Assembly: GCA_050049805.1 (NCBI GenBank)
Contig: JASFVN010000074.1
Location: forward strand, 1 to 15,893
Direction of reading: 5' to 3'
Source of the DNA: JABDNZ01 sp050049805
GTDB lineage: Bacteria > Gemmatimonadota > Gemmatimonadetes > Longimicrobiales > Gaopeijiaceae
Length of the DNA stretch: 15,893 nucleotides
Part shown: piece after piece, positions 6,990-14,248 of the stretch
How positions within the stretch are numbered: the stretch's first letter is position 1
Layout of the letters: every line of letters begins with the position of its first letter
The notes under the pieces: model-generated
The model's input: only the letters and a program-made list of their open reading frames with translations
What the model was told of the DNA's origin: nothing
Database searches by the model: none
Translations under genes and position numbers: made by a program

Positions 6990-8015
6990 ATGAAAGCAGC
7001 AGTCTTCTCCGACTTCGGAGGCCCGGAAGTTGTGCGCATAGATGACCTTCCTGCCCCTGACCCCGGGCCGGGCGAGGTCCGAATCGAGGTGAAGGCGGCA
7101 GCCATGAACCACCTGGATCTGTGGGTCCGCCGCGGGTTACCCATCGAGATTACCATGCCGCACATCGGTGGCTCGGATATCGCCGGCTTTGTAGATGCCC
7201 TGGGTCCCGGTGTGGCCGGAGTCATGCCAGGCACGAGGGTCGTGGTGGATCCTTCCCTGGATTATGCCTGGTATGACCAGGTGCCGTCTGGACCGAATCT
7301 CCCCACTCGGGAGATGCGCCTGATCGGCGAGCACACTCAAGGCGGATTTGCCGAGTATTGTGTCGCCCCCGCTGCGAACCTCGTGGAAATTCCAGTTGAG
7401 GTGCCGTTCCGGGCCGCTGCAGCCGCAAGCCTGGTGGGGGTCACTGCCTGGCGAGCGCTGATGGTCCGTGGCGCCCTGCGGACCGGTGAGAGAGTCCTGA
7501 TCACTGGTGCTTCCGGTGGCGTGTCCTCTATCGCTATCCAGATGGCCAGGCTGGCCGGGGCCGAGGTCTACGCGGTCACCAGCGGGGGAGAGAACGTGGC
7601 GAGAGCCATGGAACTCGGAGCCCACAAAGTCTACGATCGGAATGAGGTGGACTGGGGAAGACTGGTGTTCAAAGACACAGGGAAAAGGGGAGTAGACCTT
7701 GTGATGGATTCGGTCGGGGAAGCCGTATGGCCCTCCTGCCTTCGGGCCTTGGCGGTAGGAGGGCGACTGGTGACTTTCGGAGCCACGACGGGGGCGGCAG
7801 GAAACACCGAGATCCGTCTGGTGTTCTGGAGACAGCTATCCATACTCGGATCCACCATGGGTAGCCCCGCCGATTACCGAAATGCCATGAACCTTGTCTT
7901 CCAGGGAAAGGTGGATCCTGTGATCCACACCGTGCTGCCCTTGAGCGACGCCAGGAAGGCCCACGAGATGCTGGAGGCCGGCGAGGTCTTCGGGAAGATC
8001 GTGCTGGAGCCATAG
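6990..8015 (+). CDS. Zinc-free quinone-oxidoreductase-like NAD(P)H dehydrogenase (MDR superfamily)
   Basis: A 341-residue medium-chain dehydrogenase/reductase starting at ATG 6990 (GGAG 6 nt upstream). The N-terminal GroES-like part (1-140) opens MKAAVFSDFGGPEVV and carries NHLDLWVRRGLP (40-51), typical of quinone oxidoreductases. The Rossmann part has ITGASGGVSSIAIQMARLAG (171-190), the nucleotide-binding turn, with Ser where Gly is more common (GGVG). The loop that carries four structural-zinc cysteines in alcohol dehydrogenases (about 88-112 here) has none, and the catalytic zinc Cys/His/Glu set is also absent, so it should be metal-independent. Likely reaction: NAD(P)H-dependent reduction of quinones or enones; substrate unknown. 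It is the first gene of a plus-strand unit, 44 nt ahead of the MazG gene. Confidence 0.88.
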   Translation: MKAAVFSDFGGPEVVRIDDLPAPDPGPGEVRIEVKAAAMNHLDLWVRRGLPIEITMPHIGGSDIAGFVDALGPGVAGVMPGTRVVVDPSLDYAWYDQVPSGPNLPTREMRLIGEHTQGGFAEYCVAPAANLVEIPVEVPFRAAAAASLVGVTAWRALMVRGALRTGERVLITGASGGVSSIAIQMARLAGAEVYAVTSGGENVARAMELGAHKVYDRNEVDWGRLVFKDTGKRGVDLVMDSVGEAVWPSCLRALAVGGRLVTFGATTGAAGNTEIRLVFWRQLSILGSTMGSPADYRNAMNLVFQGKVDPVIHTVLPLSDARKAHEMLEAGEVFGKIVLEP

Positions 8016-8034
8016 GCGGCTTGCCCCGGCACAG

Positions 8035-8054
8035 TATTGGCCTCCCAATAGGAG
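8035..8054 (+). promoter_or_regulatory. Competing hairpins over the MazG ribosome binding site
   Basis: TATTGG (8035-8040) pairs with CCAATA (8045-8050) across loop CCTC and leaves the GGAG (8051-8054) free. Alternatively CTCC (8042-8045) pairs with that GGAG across CAATA and hides it. The two foldings exclude each other. The stems are short, so this is suggestive only. Confidence 0.3.
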
Positions 8055-8059
8055 CGAAG

Positions 8060-8392
8060 ATGGACCTGAAGGAAGCTCAGGCTCAGGTCGATGCCTGGAT
8101 CTCTCAGTTCGAGGAGGGTTATTGGCCTCCCATGGACAACCTCGCCCGCCTCATGGAGGAAGTGGGTGAGTTGGCCAGGGAGCTGAATCACCTCTACGGA
8201 TCCAAACCCAAGAAACCCGAAGAGCCGGACGAGGATTTGGCCATGGAGCTGGCCGACGTGCTCTTCGTTCTCCTCGTCATCGCAAACGAGCAGAGAATCG
8301 ACCTCGATCAAGCCCTCGTGCGGGTCCTGGAGAAGTACCGGGCCAGGGACAGCTTCAGGTGGGCCAGGAAGAAGGAGAGCCCAGGATGCTGA
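8060..8392 (+). CDS. MazG-like nucleotide pyrophosphohydrolase, YpjD type
   Basis: A 110-residue single-domain MazG protein, the usual length for the Bacillus YpjD group, starting at ATG 8060 with AGGAG at 8050-8054. The metal site is E33-E34-x2-E37 (MEEVGE) and E63-x2-D66 (ELAD), the EExxE...ExxD pattern that binds Mg2+ for NTP to NMP plus pyrophosphate hydrolysis. Other family features: QFEEGYWPP (16-24), ARELNHLYGSKPKK (39-52) and the C-terminal KYRARDSFRW. Known role of the family: removing non-canonical or surplus NTPs; the exact substrate of YpjD types is not settled. Its last 7 nt overlap the next gene, a nucleotide-transporter-like protein, so the two are probably translated together. 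Cytoplasmic, likely a helical dimer or tetramer. Confidence 0.93.
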   Translation: MDLKEAQAQVDAWISQFEEGYWPPMDNLARLMEEVGELARELNHLYGSKPKKPEEPDEDLAMELADVLFVLLVIANEQRIDLDQALVRVLEKYRARDSFRWARKKESPGC

Positions 8393-9654
8393 AGAGGACC
8401 ATCCCCATCAAAAGAGAGGAGTGGGGGCCCGTACTCCTGGCCACTGCCTACGGCTTCTGTATTCTTTTCAGCTACTACATCCTTCGGGCGGTTCGGGATG
8501 AGATCAGCGTGGAAGACCGAGGGAACCTGCAGATCCTCTGGACTTTCGTTTTCCTGGTCATGCTGGTGGCCGTTCCCCTCTACTCCCACTTCGTGTCGAA
8601 GTATTCCAGGGGCGTCTTTATTCCCTGGGCCAACCGTTTTTTCGGGGCGAACCTTATTCTCTTCTACTTGGCATTGGAGATGCTTCCCCTGGAGGCCCGG
8701 CCGTGGATCGATCGGGTTTTCTACATCTGGGCCAGTGTCTTCGCTCTCTTTGTAGTGGCGGTATTCTGGGGCTTCGTCGTGGACCTCTTCAGAGACCACC
8801 AGGGGAAGAGGGTCTTCGGGGTCATTGCCATGGGGTCATCCCTGGGCGGGATTCTGGGTTCGTTCTTGATCACCAAGATTGCATCCCTGGTCCCGGTGTT
8901 CGTCCTTCTCTTGATCGCGGTGGTGCCCTTGGAGATTGCCGCCTGGATTGCCTGGTACCTGCACCGAAAGGCGGGGGAGGGGCAAGAGACACTCCGAGTC
9001 GAGGGAAAGAAAAAGATCCCGGGTACGGCTTGGTCGGGCGTCGGTCTGGTCTTTCGGTCGCCGTACCTCCGGAAGATCGCCCTCTACATCTTCATCATGA
9101 CCTTCGCCTCGACCGTCCTGTATTTCCAGCAAGCCGACCTGGTGGGGGAGGCATTCACCGATCGGGGGATCCGCCGGGAGTTCCTGGGGTCCATCGACAT
9201 GTACACCAACATCCTCACGGTCTTCGCTCAGGCCTTCCTGGCCGCTCACATCATCGGCTGGTTCGGGATCGGGGTGACCCTGGCGATCCTCCCGGGGATT
9301 GCGGCTCTGGGTTTCCTGGGGCTCCGGGCGTTCCCCAACATCGAGGTCCTGAGGATCGTTCAGGTCCTCTACCGCAGTGGGCGGTACGCGGTGGCACGAC
9401 CGGCCCGGGAGGTACTTTACACGGTTGTCGGGAGAGAGGAGCGTTATAAGTCCAAAGCTTTCATCGACGCCGCCGTGTACCGGGGCGGGGATCTGGTCAA
9501 CGGGTGGGTGTATGCCGGCCTGGGCCTCCTCGGCCTTGGGGTGGCCTCTATTGCCCTCATCTCCGTGCCCATCATGGCGGTGTGGATGTGGATCGGTGTT
9601 TTCTTGGGCCGAGCACAGGAGGAAATGAGCCGGGCGAACGACCCTCCTACTTGA
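8386..9654 (+). CDS. Npt/TLC-like (ATP:ADP antiporter-related) multi-pass transporter
   Basis: A 422-residue integral membrane protein with about 10-12 hydrophobic segments. The start is ATG 8386, with AAGGAG 8 nt upstream inside the end of the MazG gene; a GTG at 8359 is in frame but less well placed. The first helix ends in SYYILRAVRDEIS (29-41), comparable to the LRxxKD segment of Npt1/Npt2 and TLC nucleotide carriers. The late YKSKAFIDAAVYRGGDLVNG is typical of the bacterial relatives often called Npt1/Npt2 family or plain MFS. True ATP/ADP exchange is proven only for intracellular parasites and plastids, so the cargo here is unknown; a nucleotide or other phosphorylated solute is inference, strengthened by the overlapping MazG gene. 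The stop overlaps the convergent barrel gene by 8 nt. Confidence 0.82.
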   Translation: MLKRTIPIKREEWGPVLLATAYGFCILFSYYILRAVRDEISVEDRGNLQILWTFVFLVMLVAVPLYSHFVSKYSRGVFIPWANRFFGANLILFYLALEMLPLEARPWIDRVFYIWASVFALFVVAVFWGFVVDLFRDHQGKRVFGVIAMGSSLGGILGSFLITKIASLVPVFVLLLIAVVPLEIAAWIAWYLHRKAGEGQETLRVEGKKKIPGTAWSGVGLVFRSPYLRKIALYIFIMTFASTVLYFQQADLVGEAFTDRGIRREFLGSIDMYTNILTVFAQAFLAAHIIGWFGIGVTLAILPGIAALGFLGLRAFPNIEVLRIVQVLYRSGRYAVARPAREVLYTVVGREERYKSKAFIDAAVYRGGDLVNGWVYAGLGLLGLGVASIALISVPIMAVWMWIGVFLGRAQEEMSRANDPPT

Positions 9655-10306
9655 AGGGGATCTTCAACCCCAGGTTCAAAATGGGCCAGTATTTGAGGTA
9701 GGATGCGGCGTCGTCCTGGATGTTTTGAGCCTCCCGGTCGAGATCAGCCTGAATACCCGGTGCGCTGGCAATGGGGCCCGAGGCGGTTATGGACACGTCG
9801 GCCTCGCCCACGAATGCCACACCAAAATCGATGAAGAAACCGAATCCTCCCTGGGTATGGTTCCCAAACCCCAGACCCACGAAGGGGGCTGTCGAGTTGG
9901 TTGCCACGACTCCCTTCAGGAAGCCCGCTTCGTCGTATTCGTTATCCCCAATCTCCACTGAGCCGGCCGATGCCAAATCCCCGGACTCCGCCTCGAAGTC
10001 TCCGTTCCTGAACATGAGGCCCGCCATGAGGCGAAAGGATCCGCCCGAAGGGTAGAAGTCGATCCCCAGAGTGCCCGTCATGGAAGGAGGAGAGATGGTG
10101 TACTCGACGTCGTCGTATTCGTCGTCGTATTCGTAGAAGAAGGATCCGAGTCCGCCTCTGATGGCAAAGTTCTCCGAGAGACCCAGGGCGGCCTCCGCGC
10201 CGATACCCAGCGTACCGACCCGCGCTCCCAGGGCGAGCTCCTGGGCGCTGAGGGTGGAGGGAAAAGTGAGGGTGAGAAGGAGGAAGTAGGCAGTGAGCTT
10301 GTTCAT
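9647..10306 (-). CDS. Outer-membrane beta-barrel protein
   Basis: A 219-residue protein with a clear signal peptide: MNK, a hydrophobic core, and a likely cut after LSA (residue 21). Alternating hydrophobic/polar strands follow (LALGARVGTLGIGAEAALGL; GTLGIDFYPSGG; FRLMAGLMFRNGDF; APFVGLGFGN; FGFFIDFGVAFVG), ending in NLGLKIPFK, a barrel-type last strand. The layout resembles a small barrel family seen in Proteobacteria and Gemmatimonadota that has a late helical DLDREAQNIQDDAASYLKYWP-like segment before the final strand. A predicted loop near 59-68 is built from EYDD repeats encoded by a 12-bp tandem duplication. ATG 10306 follows GAGGGCCG. Its 3' end overlaps the transporter gene. Pore or adhesion function cannot be told from sequence. 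Confidence 0.82.
   Translation of the reverse strand: MNKLTAYFLLLTLTFPSTLSAQELALGARVGTLGIGAEAALGLSENFAIRGGLGSFFYEYDDEYDDVEYTISPPSMTGTLGIDFYPSGGSFRLMAGLMFRNGDFEAESGDLASAGSVEIGDNEYDEAGFLKGVVATNSTAPFVGLGFGNHTQGGFGFFIDFGVAFVGEADVSITASGPIASAPGIQADLDREAQNIQDDAASYLKYWPILNLGLKIPFK
10109..10132 (-). repeat. Two perfect copies of a 12-bp tandem repeat in the barrel gene
   Basis: The unit GTCGTCGTATTC occurs at 10109-10120 and 10121-10132, encoding EYDD twice on the minus strand. Being a multiple of three, gain or loss of a unit keeps the frame and changes only an acidic loop. Confidence 0.85.
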
Positions 10307-10357
10307 CGGCCCTCTTTCACGTCGGAATTGTCAAGGATCCAGGCCCGCCGGGACCGA

Positions 10358-10374
10358 GCCCGGCGTCTCCGGGC
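10358..10374. repeat. GC-rich inverted repeat
   Basis: GCCCGG (10358-10363), loop CGTCT, CCGGGC (10369-10374). It lies in the 111-bp gap between the PLP enzyme stop and the barrel gene start. It has no U-run, and could be a pause site or barrel-gene regulatory dyad. Confidence 0.35.
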
Positions 10375-10390
10375 CCACCGGCCTGGGCCC

Positions 10391-10408
10391 GCCTATCACA
10401 AGATAGGC
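10391..10408 (-). terminator. Weak terminator-like hairpin after the PLP enzyme gene
   Basis: GCCTATC/GATAGGC, a perfect 7-bp stem with a 4-nt loop (TTGT on the minus strand), begins 9 nt past the stop of the PLP gene. A run of G/C rather than T follows, so intrinsic termination is doubtful; it may mark the 3' end of the transcript. Confidence 0.35.
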
Positions 10409-10417
10409 CAGGGGAAA

Positions 10418-11560
10418 TCAGCCAGGGAAGCTTTTCAACGCCCCGAGGAGAAAAGCGATCTCTTCCTCGGTGTTGTAGAAGTGGGGGCTCACCCTCACGT
10501 GGCCAGGCCGATGATCCACGATGATTCCGAGCCCGGCTAGGTGAGCAACCGCACCCGCAGGGTCCTGATGCTGGATCATGACGATGGCCGAGCGCCGTTC
10601 GGGATCAGCCGAGGCGGTGAGAGAGAAGCCAGCATCGGCACAGCCTGCCACCAGAAAATCCGTGAGCTTTCGATTCTTGGCGGCGATGGCCTCGATGCCT
10701 ACCTCATCGATGATTTCCTGCCCACCGATTGCCGTGTGTACGGTTGGGAGAGCCGGGGTCCCCATCTCGAACTGCTTGGCGTCCTCATGGGGTGTGAACT
10801 CCCTGATGTTGAACTCGAAGGCGTTCTTGGCCCCGAACCATCCAACGATCCGGGGATCGAGGGTCTTGATGGAATCGGGCCGTACGTACAGGTAGGCGAG
10901 GCCGGGCCCACCGCATAGCCACTTCAAGGGCCCTGTGGTATAGAAGTCCACTTCGGAATCAGCGACAGAGAAGACAACCTGGCCCGCCCCATGGTATCCG
11001 TCGATGAAACAGTAGGCGCCAGCCTCGTGGGCGATCCCGGCCAGCTGCTGGATATCCTGAACGAAACCGGTAGTGAAGAAGGCATGGCTGGTGGCCAGGA
11101 ACAGAGTCCGCTCGTCGACGGCTTCAACGAACTGCTCAGGGTCCATTCTGACCCCGTCAGGTGAAGGCAGGATCACCATCTCAATGTCGGGCTTGACGGC
11201 CCACTGATACCCGAGCGTTGGAAAATCCAACTCGGAGCAAACCACTCGGTTTCGGCCTCCTGCCATGGCTTTGTAGACGCTCTCAGCCACGGAGGAAAGA
11301 GCCGCGGAAGTGGAGGGCACGAGAGCGACCGATCCTTCATCCCCTCCCAGGAATGCCTCGACCTTCGAGCGGAGGAGAGCCAAATGGCCCATCCAGTGTT
11401 CATACCATGCGGAAGCTCCCATGGAATGCCAGCGCTGCCGAAAATCGTCGAGGTAAGCATCTGCCCGGTGGGAAAGGGCGCCGAGGGAGCAGGAGTTCAG
11501 GTAAGTGTGGGTTTTGAGAATCGGAAACTCGGTCCGGGCTTCGTCAGGAGAAAGCGACAT
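10418..11560 (-). CDS. Class V aminotransferase-fold PLP enzyme, kynureninase-like
   Basis: A 380-residue fold-type I PLP enzyme. The cofactor site is visible: phosphate-binding PSTSAALSS (82-90), the ring-stacking SHAFFTTG region (158-165), FIDGYHGAGQ with D187 to the pyridine nitrogen, and Schiff-base lysine K213 in GPLKWLCGGPGLAYLYV. The WHSMGASAWYEHW stretch (44-56), VGWFGAKNAFEF (239-250) and FEMGTPAL (264-271) resemble kynureninase more than cysteine desulfurase. Kynureninase cuts kynurenine to anthranilate and alanine, but many uncharacterised relatives share this layout, and no kynurenine-pathway gene is nearby. ATG 11560 follows TGGAAG by 8 nt. It is divergent from the glycosyltransferase gene. 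The family is sure, the reaction is not. Confidence 0.85.
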   Translation of the reverse strand: MSLSPDEARTEFPILKTHTYLNSCSLGALSHRADAYLDDFRQRWHSMGASAWYEHWMGHLALLRSKVEAFLGGDEGSVALVPSTSAALSSVAESVYKAMAGGRNRVVCSELDFPTLGYQWAVKPDIEMVILPSPDGVRMDPEQFVEAVDERTLFLATSHAFFTTGFVQDIQQLAGIAHEAGAYCFIDGYHGAGQVVFSVADSEVDFYTTGPLKWLCGGPGLAYLYVRPDSIKTLDPRIVGWFGAKNAFEFNIREFTPHEDAKQFEMGTPALPTVHTAIGGQEIIDEVGIEAIAAKNRKLTDFLVAGCADAGFSLTASADPERRSAIVMIQHQDPAGAVAHLAGLGIIVDHRPGHVRVSPHFYNTEEEIAFLLGALKSFPG

Positions 11561-11794
11561 GACAATGCTTCCACGAGGGTTGCGGTTTCGGTTCGGCCCA
11601 GGAGCCTGTCACGGCAATGGGGTGGGCCGTGGCAGCCGACCCGCAGCATGATTTCCGCTGTACCACATTAGGGTAGGGGTGAACGTCGGGCTGGCGCCAG
11701 GCCCCCCTGGTGCCCATAGCTTTGGCGTTAGATGGCGGGATCGAGCGTCTCGGTCGATTGAAGGCTCCCTGAACGGAGAGGGAGGAGGAACTGG
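11561..11794. other. Divergent intergenic region (234 bp)
   Basis: The largest gap in the window, between divergently transcribed genes, so it should hold both promoters. I see no convincing -35/-10 pair. The perfect 10-bp palindrome CTGGCGCCAG at 11691-11700 is the best candidate protein site. No tRNA fold or credible small gene is visible. Confidence 0.5.
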
Positions 11795-12994
11795 GTGACC
11801 CTTTTTCTACTCACACTGCCTTGGGTCCTCGTGTTGCTATACCTGGTCCTCTTCTTTCGAAGCCCCGGAGGCATCCCCGACTCGTCCCACATTCCGAAGG
11901 ATGGGCTTCCCTTCGTGAGCGTCATCGTGCCCGCTAGAGACGAGGAGGCGAACATCGAGAGATGTGTCAGGTCCCTATGTGCCTCCTCCTATCCGCACTT
12001 CGAGGTTCTCGTCGTCGATGACGAAAGTCGGGACCGAACCGCGGACATCGTTCGCGGCCTGACTCCAGGGAATGCCCGGCGCCTTCAGCTCCTGGAAGGA
12101 GATCCACCCCCCGCCGGCTGGTTCGGAAAACCCTGGGCCTGTTTTCAGGGAGCCAAGGTGGCTCAGGGCGACGTCCTCCTCTTTACGGATGCCGACACCC
12201 ACCATGATCCCGGGCTTCTGCGGCAGGCGGTGGGGGGGCTGATGGTCGACGAGGCAGACCTCTACACCCTTATCGGCCGACAGATCATGGCGTCCTTCTG
12301 GGAGAGGATCGTACAGCCCCAGTTTTTCATGCTGTTGGCAGCCCGCTACCCCCGTGCGGGAGAACCCAAGGAACCCCGTCAGTGGAGGCACGCCATCGCC
12401 AACGGGCAGTACCTGCTCTTTGCCAGAGAGGCCTATGAGGCTTCCGGAGGACACCATGCGGTCGCGCAAGAAGTGGTGGAGGACCTCCGCTTCGCCCAGC
12501 TCATGGTCCGTGGAGGATGGGGGATGATGATGCGGGAGTCACAGGGGCTCCAGACACGGATGTATCGGTCATTGGCGGGGTTGGTGGAGGGATGGTCGAA
12601 GAACGTGTCTACGGCAGCCCTCCAGACCACCGCCTCCTGGCTCCGGCCCATCATCCTTCCCCTCTCCTTTTTCTCGGGGGTGCTCCTCTGGCTCTTTCCC
12701 CCGGTTGCGCTGGCCTTGACGGTGTGTTCCGGCGTTTTCGGACCCTGGCTCCTCTGGAGCTGCCTGGCCACCGGGTTGAGCATAGTGATATGGAGTGGTG
12801 TTTCTGCCCTGATGCGATCGAATCCACTTGTTGGATTCCTATATCCTCTGGGCGCCTCGATCGGCCTTTACATCTTCGTGAAGAGTTGGCGAAGAGGGAG
12901 GAGGATTCGCTGGAAAGGAAGGGACTACAGGATGCACCAGCGCCATCGTACTGAGGCGCCGGAAACAAGGAATTGTACGGGGATGGAGCCATAG
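11795..12994 (+). CDS. Membrane GT2 glycosyltransferase, HpnB/CrtQ-like
   Basis: A 399-residue GT-A glycosyltransferase starting at GTG 11795 behind a strong GGAGGAGG. One membrane segment (about 3-21) precedes the catalytic part: VSVIVPARDEEANI (41-54), VVDDESRD (73-80), a DxD metal motif D132-A-D134 in LFTDAD, and the acidic pair E229-D230 in VVEDLRF. PPAGWFGKPWAC (105-116) and RSLAGLVEGWSKN (258-270) are shared with hopene-associated HpnB and carotenoid glycosyltransferases. Three or four hydrophobic helices (about 284-363) end the protein, then a basic tail. Likely role: sugar transfer to a lipid (hopanoid, carotenoid or similar) on the inner membrane face; no hopanoid or carotenoid gene is in view, so the acceptor is unknown. 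QueG begins 2 nt later, so they share a transcript. Confidence 0.87.
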   Translation: MTLFLLTLPWVLVLLYLVLFFRSPGGIPDSSHIPKDGLPFVSVIVPARDEEANIERCVRSLCASSYPHFEVLVVDDESRDRTADIVRGLTPGNARRLQLLEGDPPPAGWFGKPWACFQGAKVAQGDVLLFTDADTHHDPGLLRQAVGGLMVDEADLYTLIGRQIMASFWERIVQPQFFMLLAARYPRAGEPKEPRQWRHAIANGQYLLFAREAYEASGGHHAVAQEVVEDLRFAQLMVRGGWGMMMRESQGLQTRMYRSLAGLVEGWSKNVSTAALQTTASWLRPIILPLSFFSGVLLWLFPPVALALTVCSGVFGPWLLWSCLATGLSIVIWSGVSALMRSNPLVGFLYPLGASIGLYIFVKSWRRGRRIRWKGRDYRMHQRHRTEAPETRNCTGMEP

Positions 12995-12999
12995 CCGTG
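12985..12999 (+). promoter_or_regulatory. Ribosome binding site that sets the queG start at GTG
   Basis: GGAG (12985-12988) lies 8 nt before GTG 12997. ATG 13003 is 14 nt away and ATG 13012 is 23 nt away, both too far. The site lies inside the end of the glycosyltransferase gene, which fits coupling. Confidence 0.6.
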
Positions 13000-14202
13000 G
13001 ACATGCCCCTCATGAGCTTGGCAAAGGATCTGCGGTCCGAGGCCTGCCGACTGGGATTTCAGGACCTGGGCGTCTGTGTGCCCAAAGGCTCGGAGCAGCT
13101 CGAATTCTATCGTAGGTGGATCAAGCTGGGGTACCACGGCGATATGGCCTATCTCGAACGTCCCGACTCGGTGATCCGCCGGGGGGATCTTCGACTGACA
13201 ATGGAAGACGTTCGAGCGGTGATTGTAGTATCCCAGGCATATTTCCAGCCCGACTCCCCGGGAATTCCCGCGGATCCTGCCAGGGGCGTCGTAGCCCGCT
13301 ACGCCCGGGGCGAAGACTACCACGATCTGGTGAAGAATCGGCTCCAGGATCTTCTTCGGTGGCTACGGACGGAGGCCAGGAAAAGGAGACTCGGCGGCGA
13401 GGTCCGGGGCTTTCCCTATGTGGACACCGGGCCCATCCTGGAACGTGAACTCGGCGTCCGAGCAGGCTTGGGCTGGTTTGGAAAAAACACGATGCTACTT
13501 CACCCCAGGAGAGGCTCCTACTTCTTCCTGGGTGTGCTCCTCACCAATTTACCTCTCCCGGCCGACCCTCCTTTCAGCGTAGACCGCTGCGGGTCCTGTC
13601 GAGCCTGCATCGAGGCATGTCCCACCGGAGCCCTCTTGGGACGGGATGAAGATGGGGCACCGGTCATGGATGCTCGGCGGTGTATCTCCTACCTCACCAT
13701 CGAACTGAAGGGACCCATTCCCCGGGATTTCAGGTCCGCCATGGGGAACCGAATCTTCGGTTGTGATATCTGCCAGGAGGTGTGTCCTTGGAACCGGCGG
13801 TTCGCCGAGGTCGCTTCAGAACCAGGCTACCGGAGCCGACGGGACACCGATGGGCCTGCTCTCATGGACCTCATGGGCCTTTCGGATGAGGAGTTCCGCG
13901 CCCGTTTCAGCGGGAGCCCAGTCAAGAGGGCCAAGCGCCGGGGGTTTCTCCGGAACGTGGCCGTGGCCCTGGGAAATTGGGGATCACAGGACGCGGTGCC
14001 CGTGTTGACTGAGGCTCTGGACGATCCCGAGCCCCTGGTCAGGGGCCATGCCGCGTGGGCTCTGGGACGAATCCTGGAGAAGGTGGGCATCCCTGGGGAT
14101 GGGGGGTTCGAGGTGGCCGAGGCCCTCCTCTTTCGCCTTCACATAGAGGAAGACCCTTGGGTGGAGGAAGAGCTCGAGGAAGCGTTGAGGGGGGAGAGAT
14201 AA
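12997..14202 (+). CDS. queG: Epoxyqueuosine reductase
   Basis: QueG reduces epoxyqueuosine to queuosine in tRNA anticodons, using cobalamin and two [4Fe-4S] clusters. The 401-residue protein shows the cobalamin domain with the catalytic-type Asp at D143 (PYVDTGPILE) and GLGWFGKNTM after it. The ferredoxin-like clusters are C198-x2-C201-x2-C204-x3-C208-P and C256-x2-C259-x3-C263-P, with an extra C229. The C-terminal HEAT-like repeats (RNVAVALGNWGSQDAVPVL; EPLVRGHAAWALGRI) belong to the tRNA-binding end and are normal for QueG. The start is GTG 12997; in-frame ATGs at 13003 and 13012 are alternatives. It follows the glycosyltransferase by 2 nt. With queE at 4794-5465 it shows that the cell makes queuosine rather than only preQ0. 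Confidence 0.96.
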   Translation: MDMPLMSLAKDLRSEACRLGFQDLGVCVPKGSEQLEFYRRWIKLGYHGDMAYLERPDSVIRRGDLRLTMEDVRAVIVVSQAYFQPDSPGIPADPARGVVARYARGEDYHDLVKNRLQDLLRWLRTEARKRRLGGEVRGFPYVDTGPILERELGVRAGLGWFGKNTMLLHPRRGSYFFLGVLLTNLPLPADPPFSVDRCGSCRACIEACPTGALLGRDEDGAPVMDARRCISYLTIELKGPIPRDFRSAMGNRIFGCDICQEVCPWNRRFAEVASEPGYRSRRDTDGPALMDLMGLSDEEFRARFSGSPVKRAKRRGFLRNVAVALGNWGSQDAVPVLTEALDDPEPLVRGHAAWALGRILEKVGIPGDGGFEVAEALLFRLHIEEDPWVEEELEEALRGER

Positions 14203-14248
14203 GGGAGAGGGGCCGGCATTCCTTCACGCTTTCCGGTCTGGGTCTTTA

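Noticed and set aside
10329..10334. Perfect TTGACA on the minus strand ahead of the barrel gene
   Set aside because: Seventeen bases on, the sequence is GGCCGA, already at the start codon, so no -10 box fits. Treated as chance.
11679..11798. Possible 39-codon plus-strand gene from GTG 11679 in the divergent gap
   Set aside because: No ribosome site, odd Gly/Pro composition, and it runs into the glycosyltransferase's own Shine-Dalgarno region.
14000..14190. HEAT-like repeats at the QueG C-terminus as a domain fusion
   Set aside because: A HEAT-like C-terminal domain is a normal part of QueG, so it is no novelty.
14203..14248. Terminator between the converging queG and batE genes
   Set aside because: Only a 6-bp GGCCGG/CCGGTC pairing with a G-U and a 16-nt loop can be drawn, without a T-run; not convincing.
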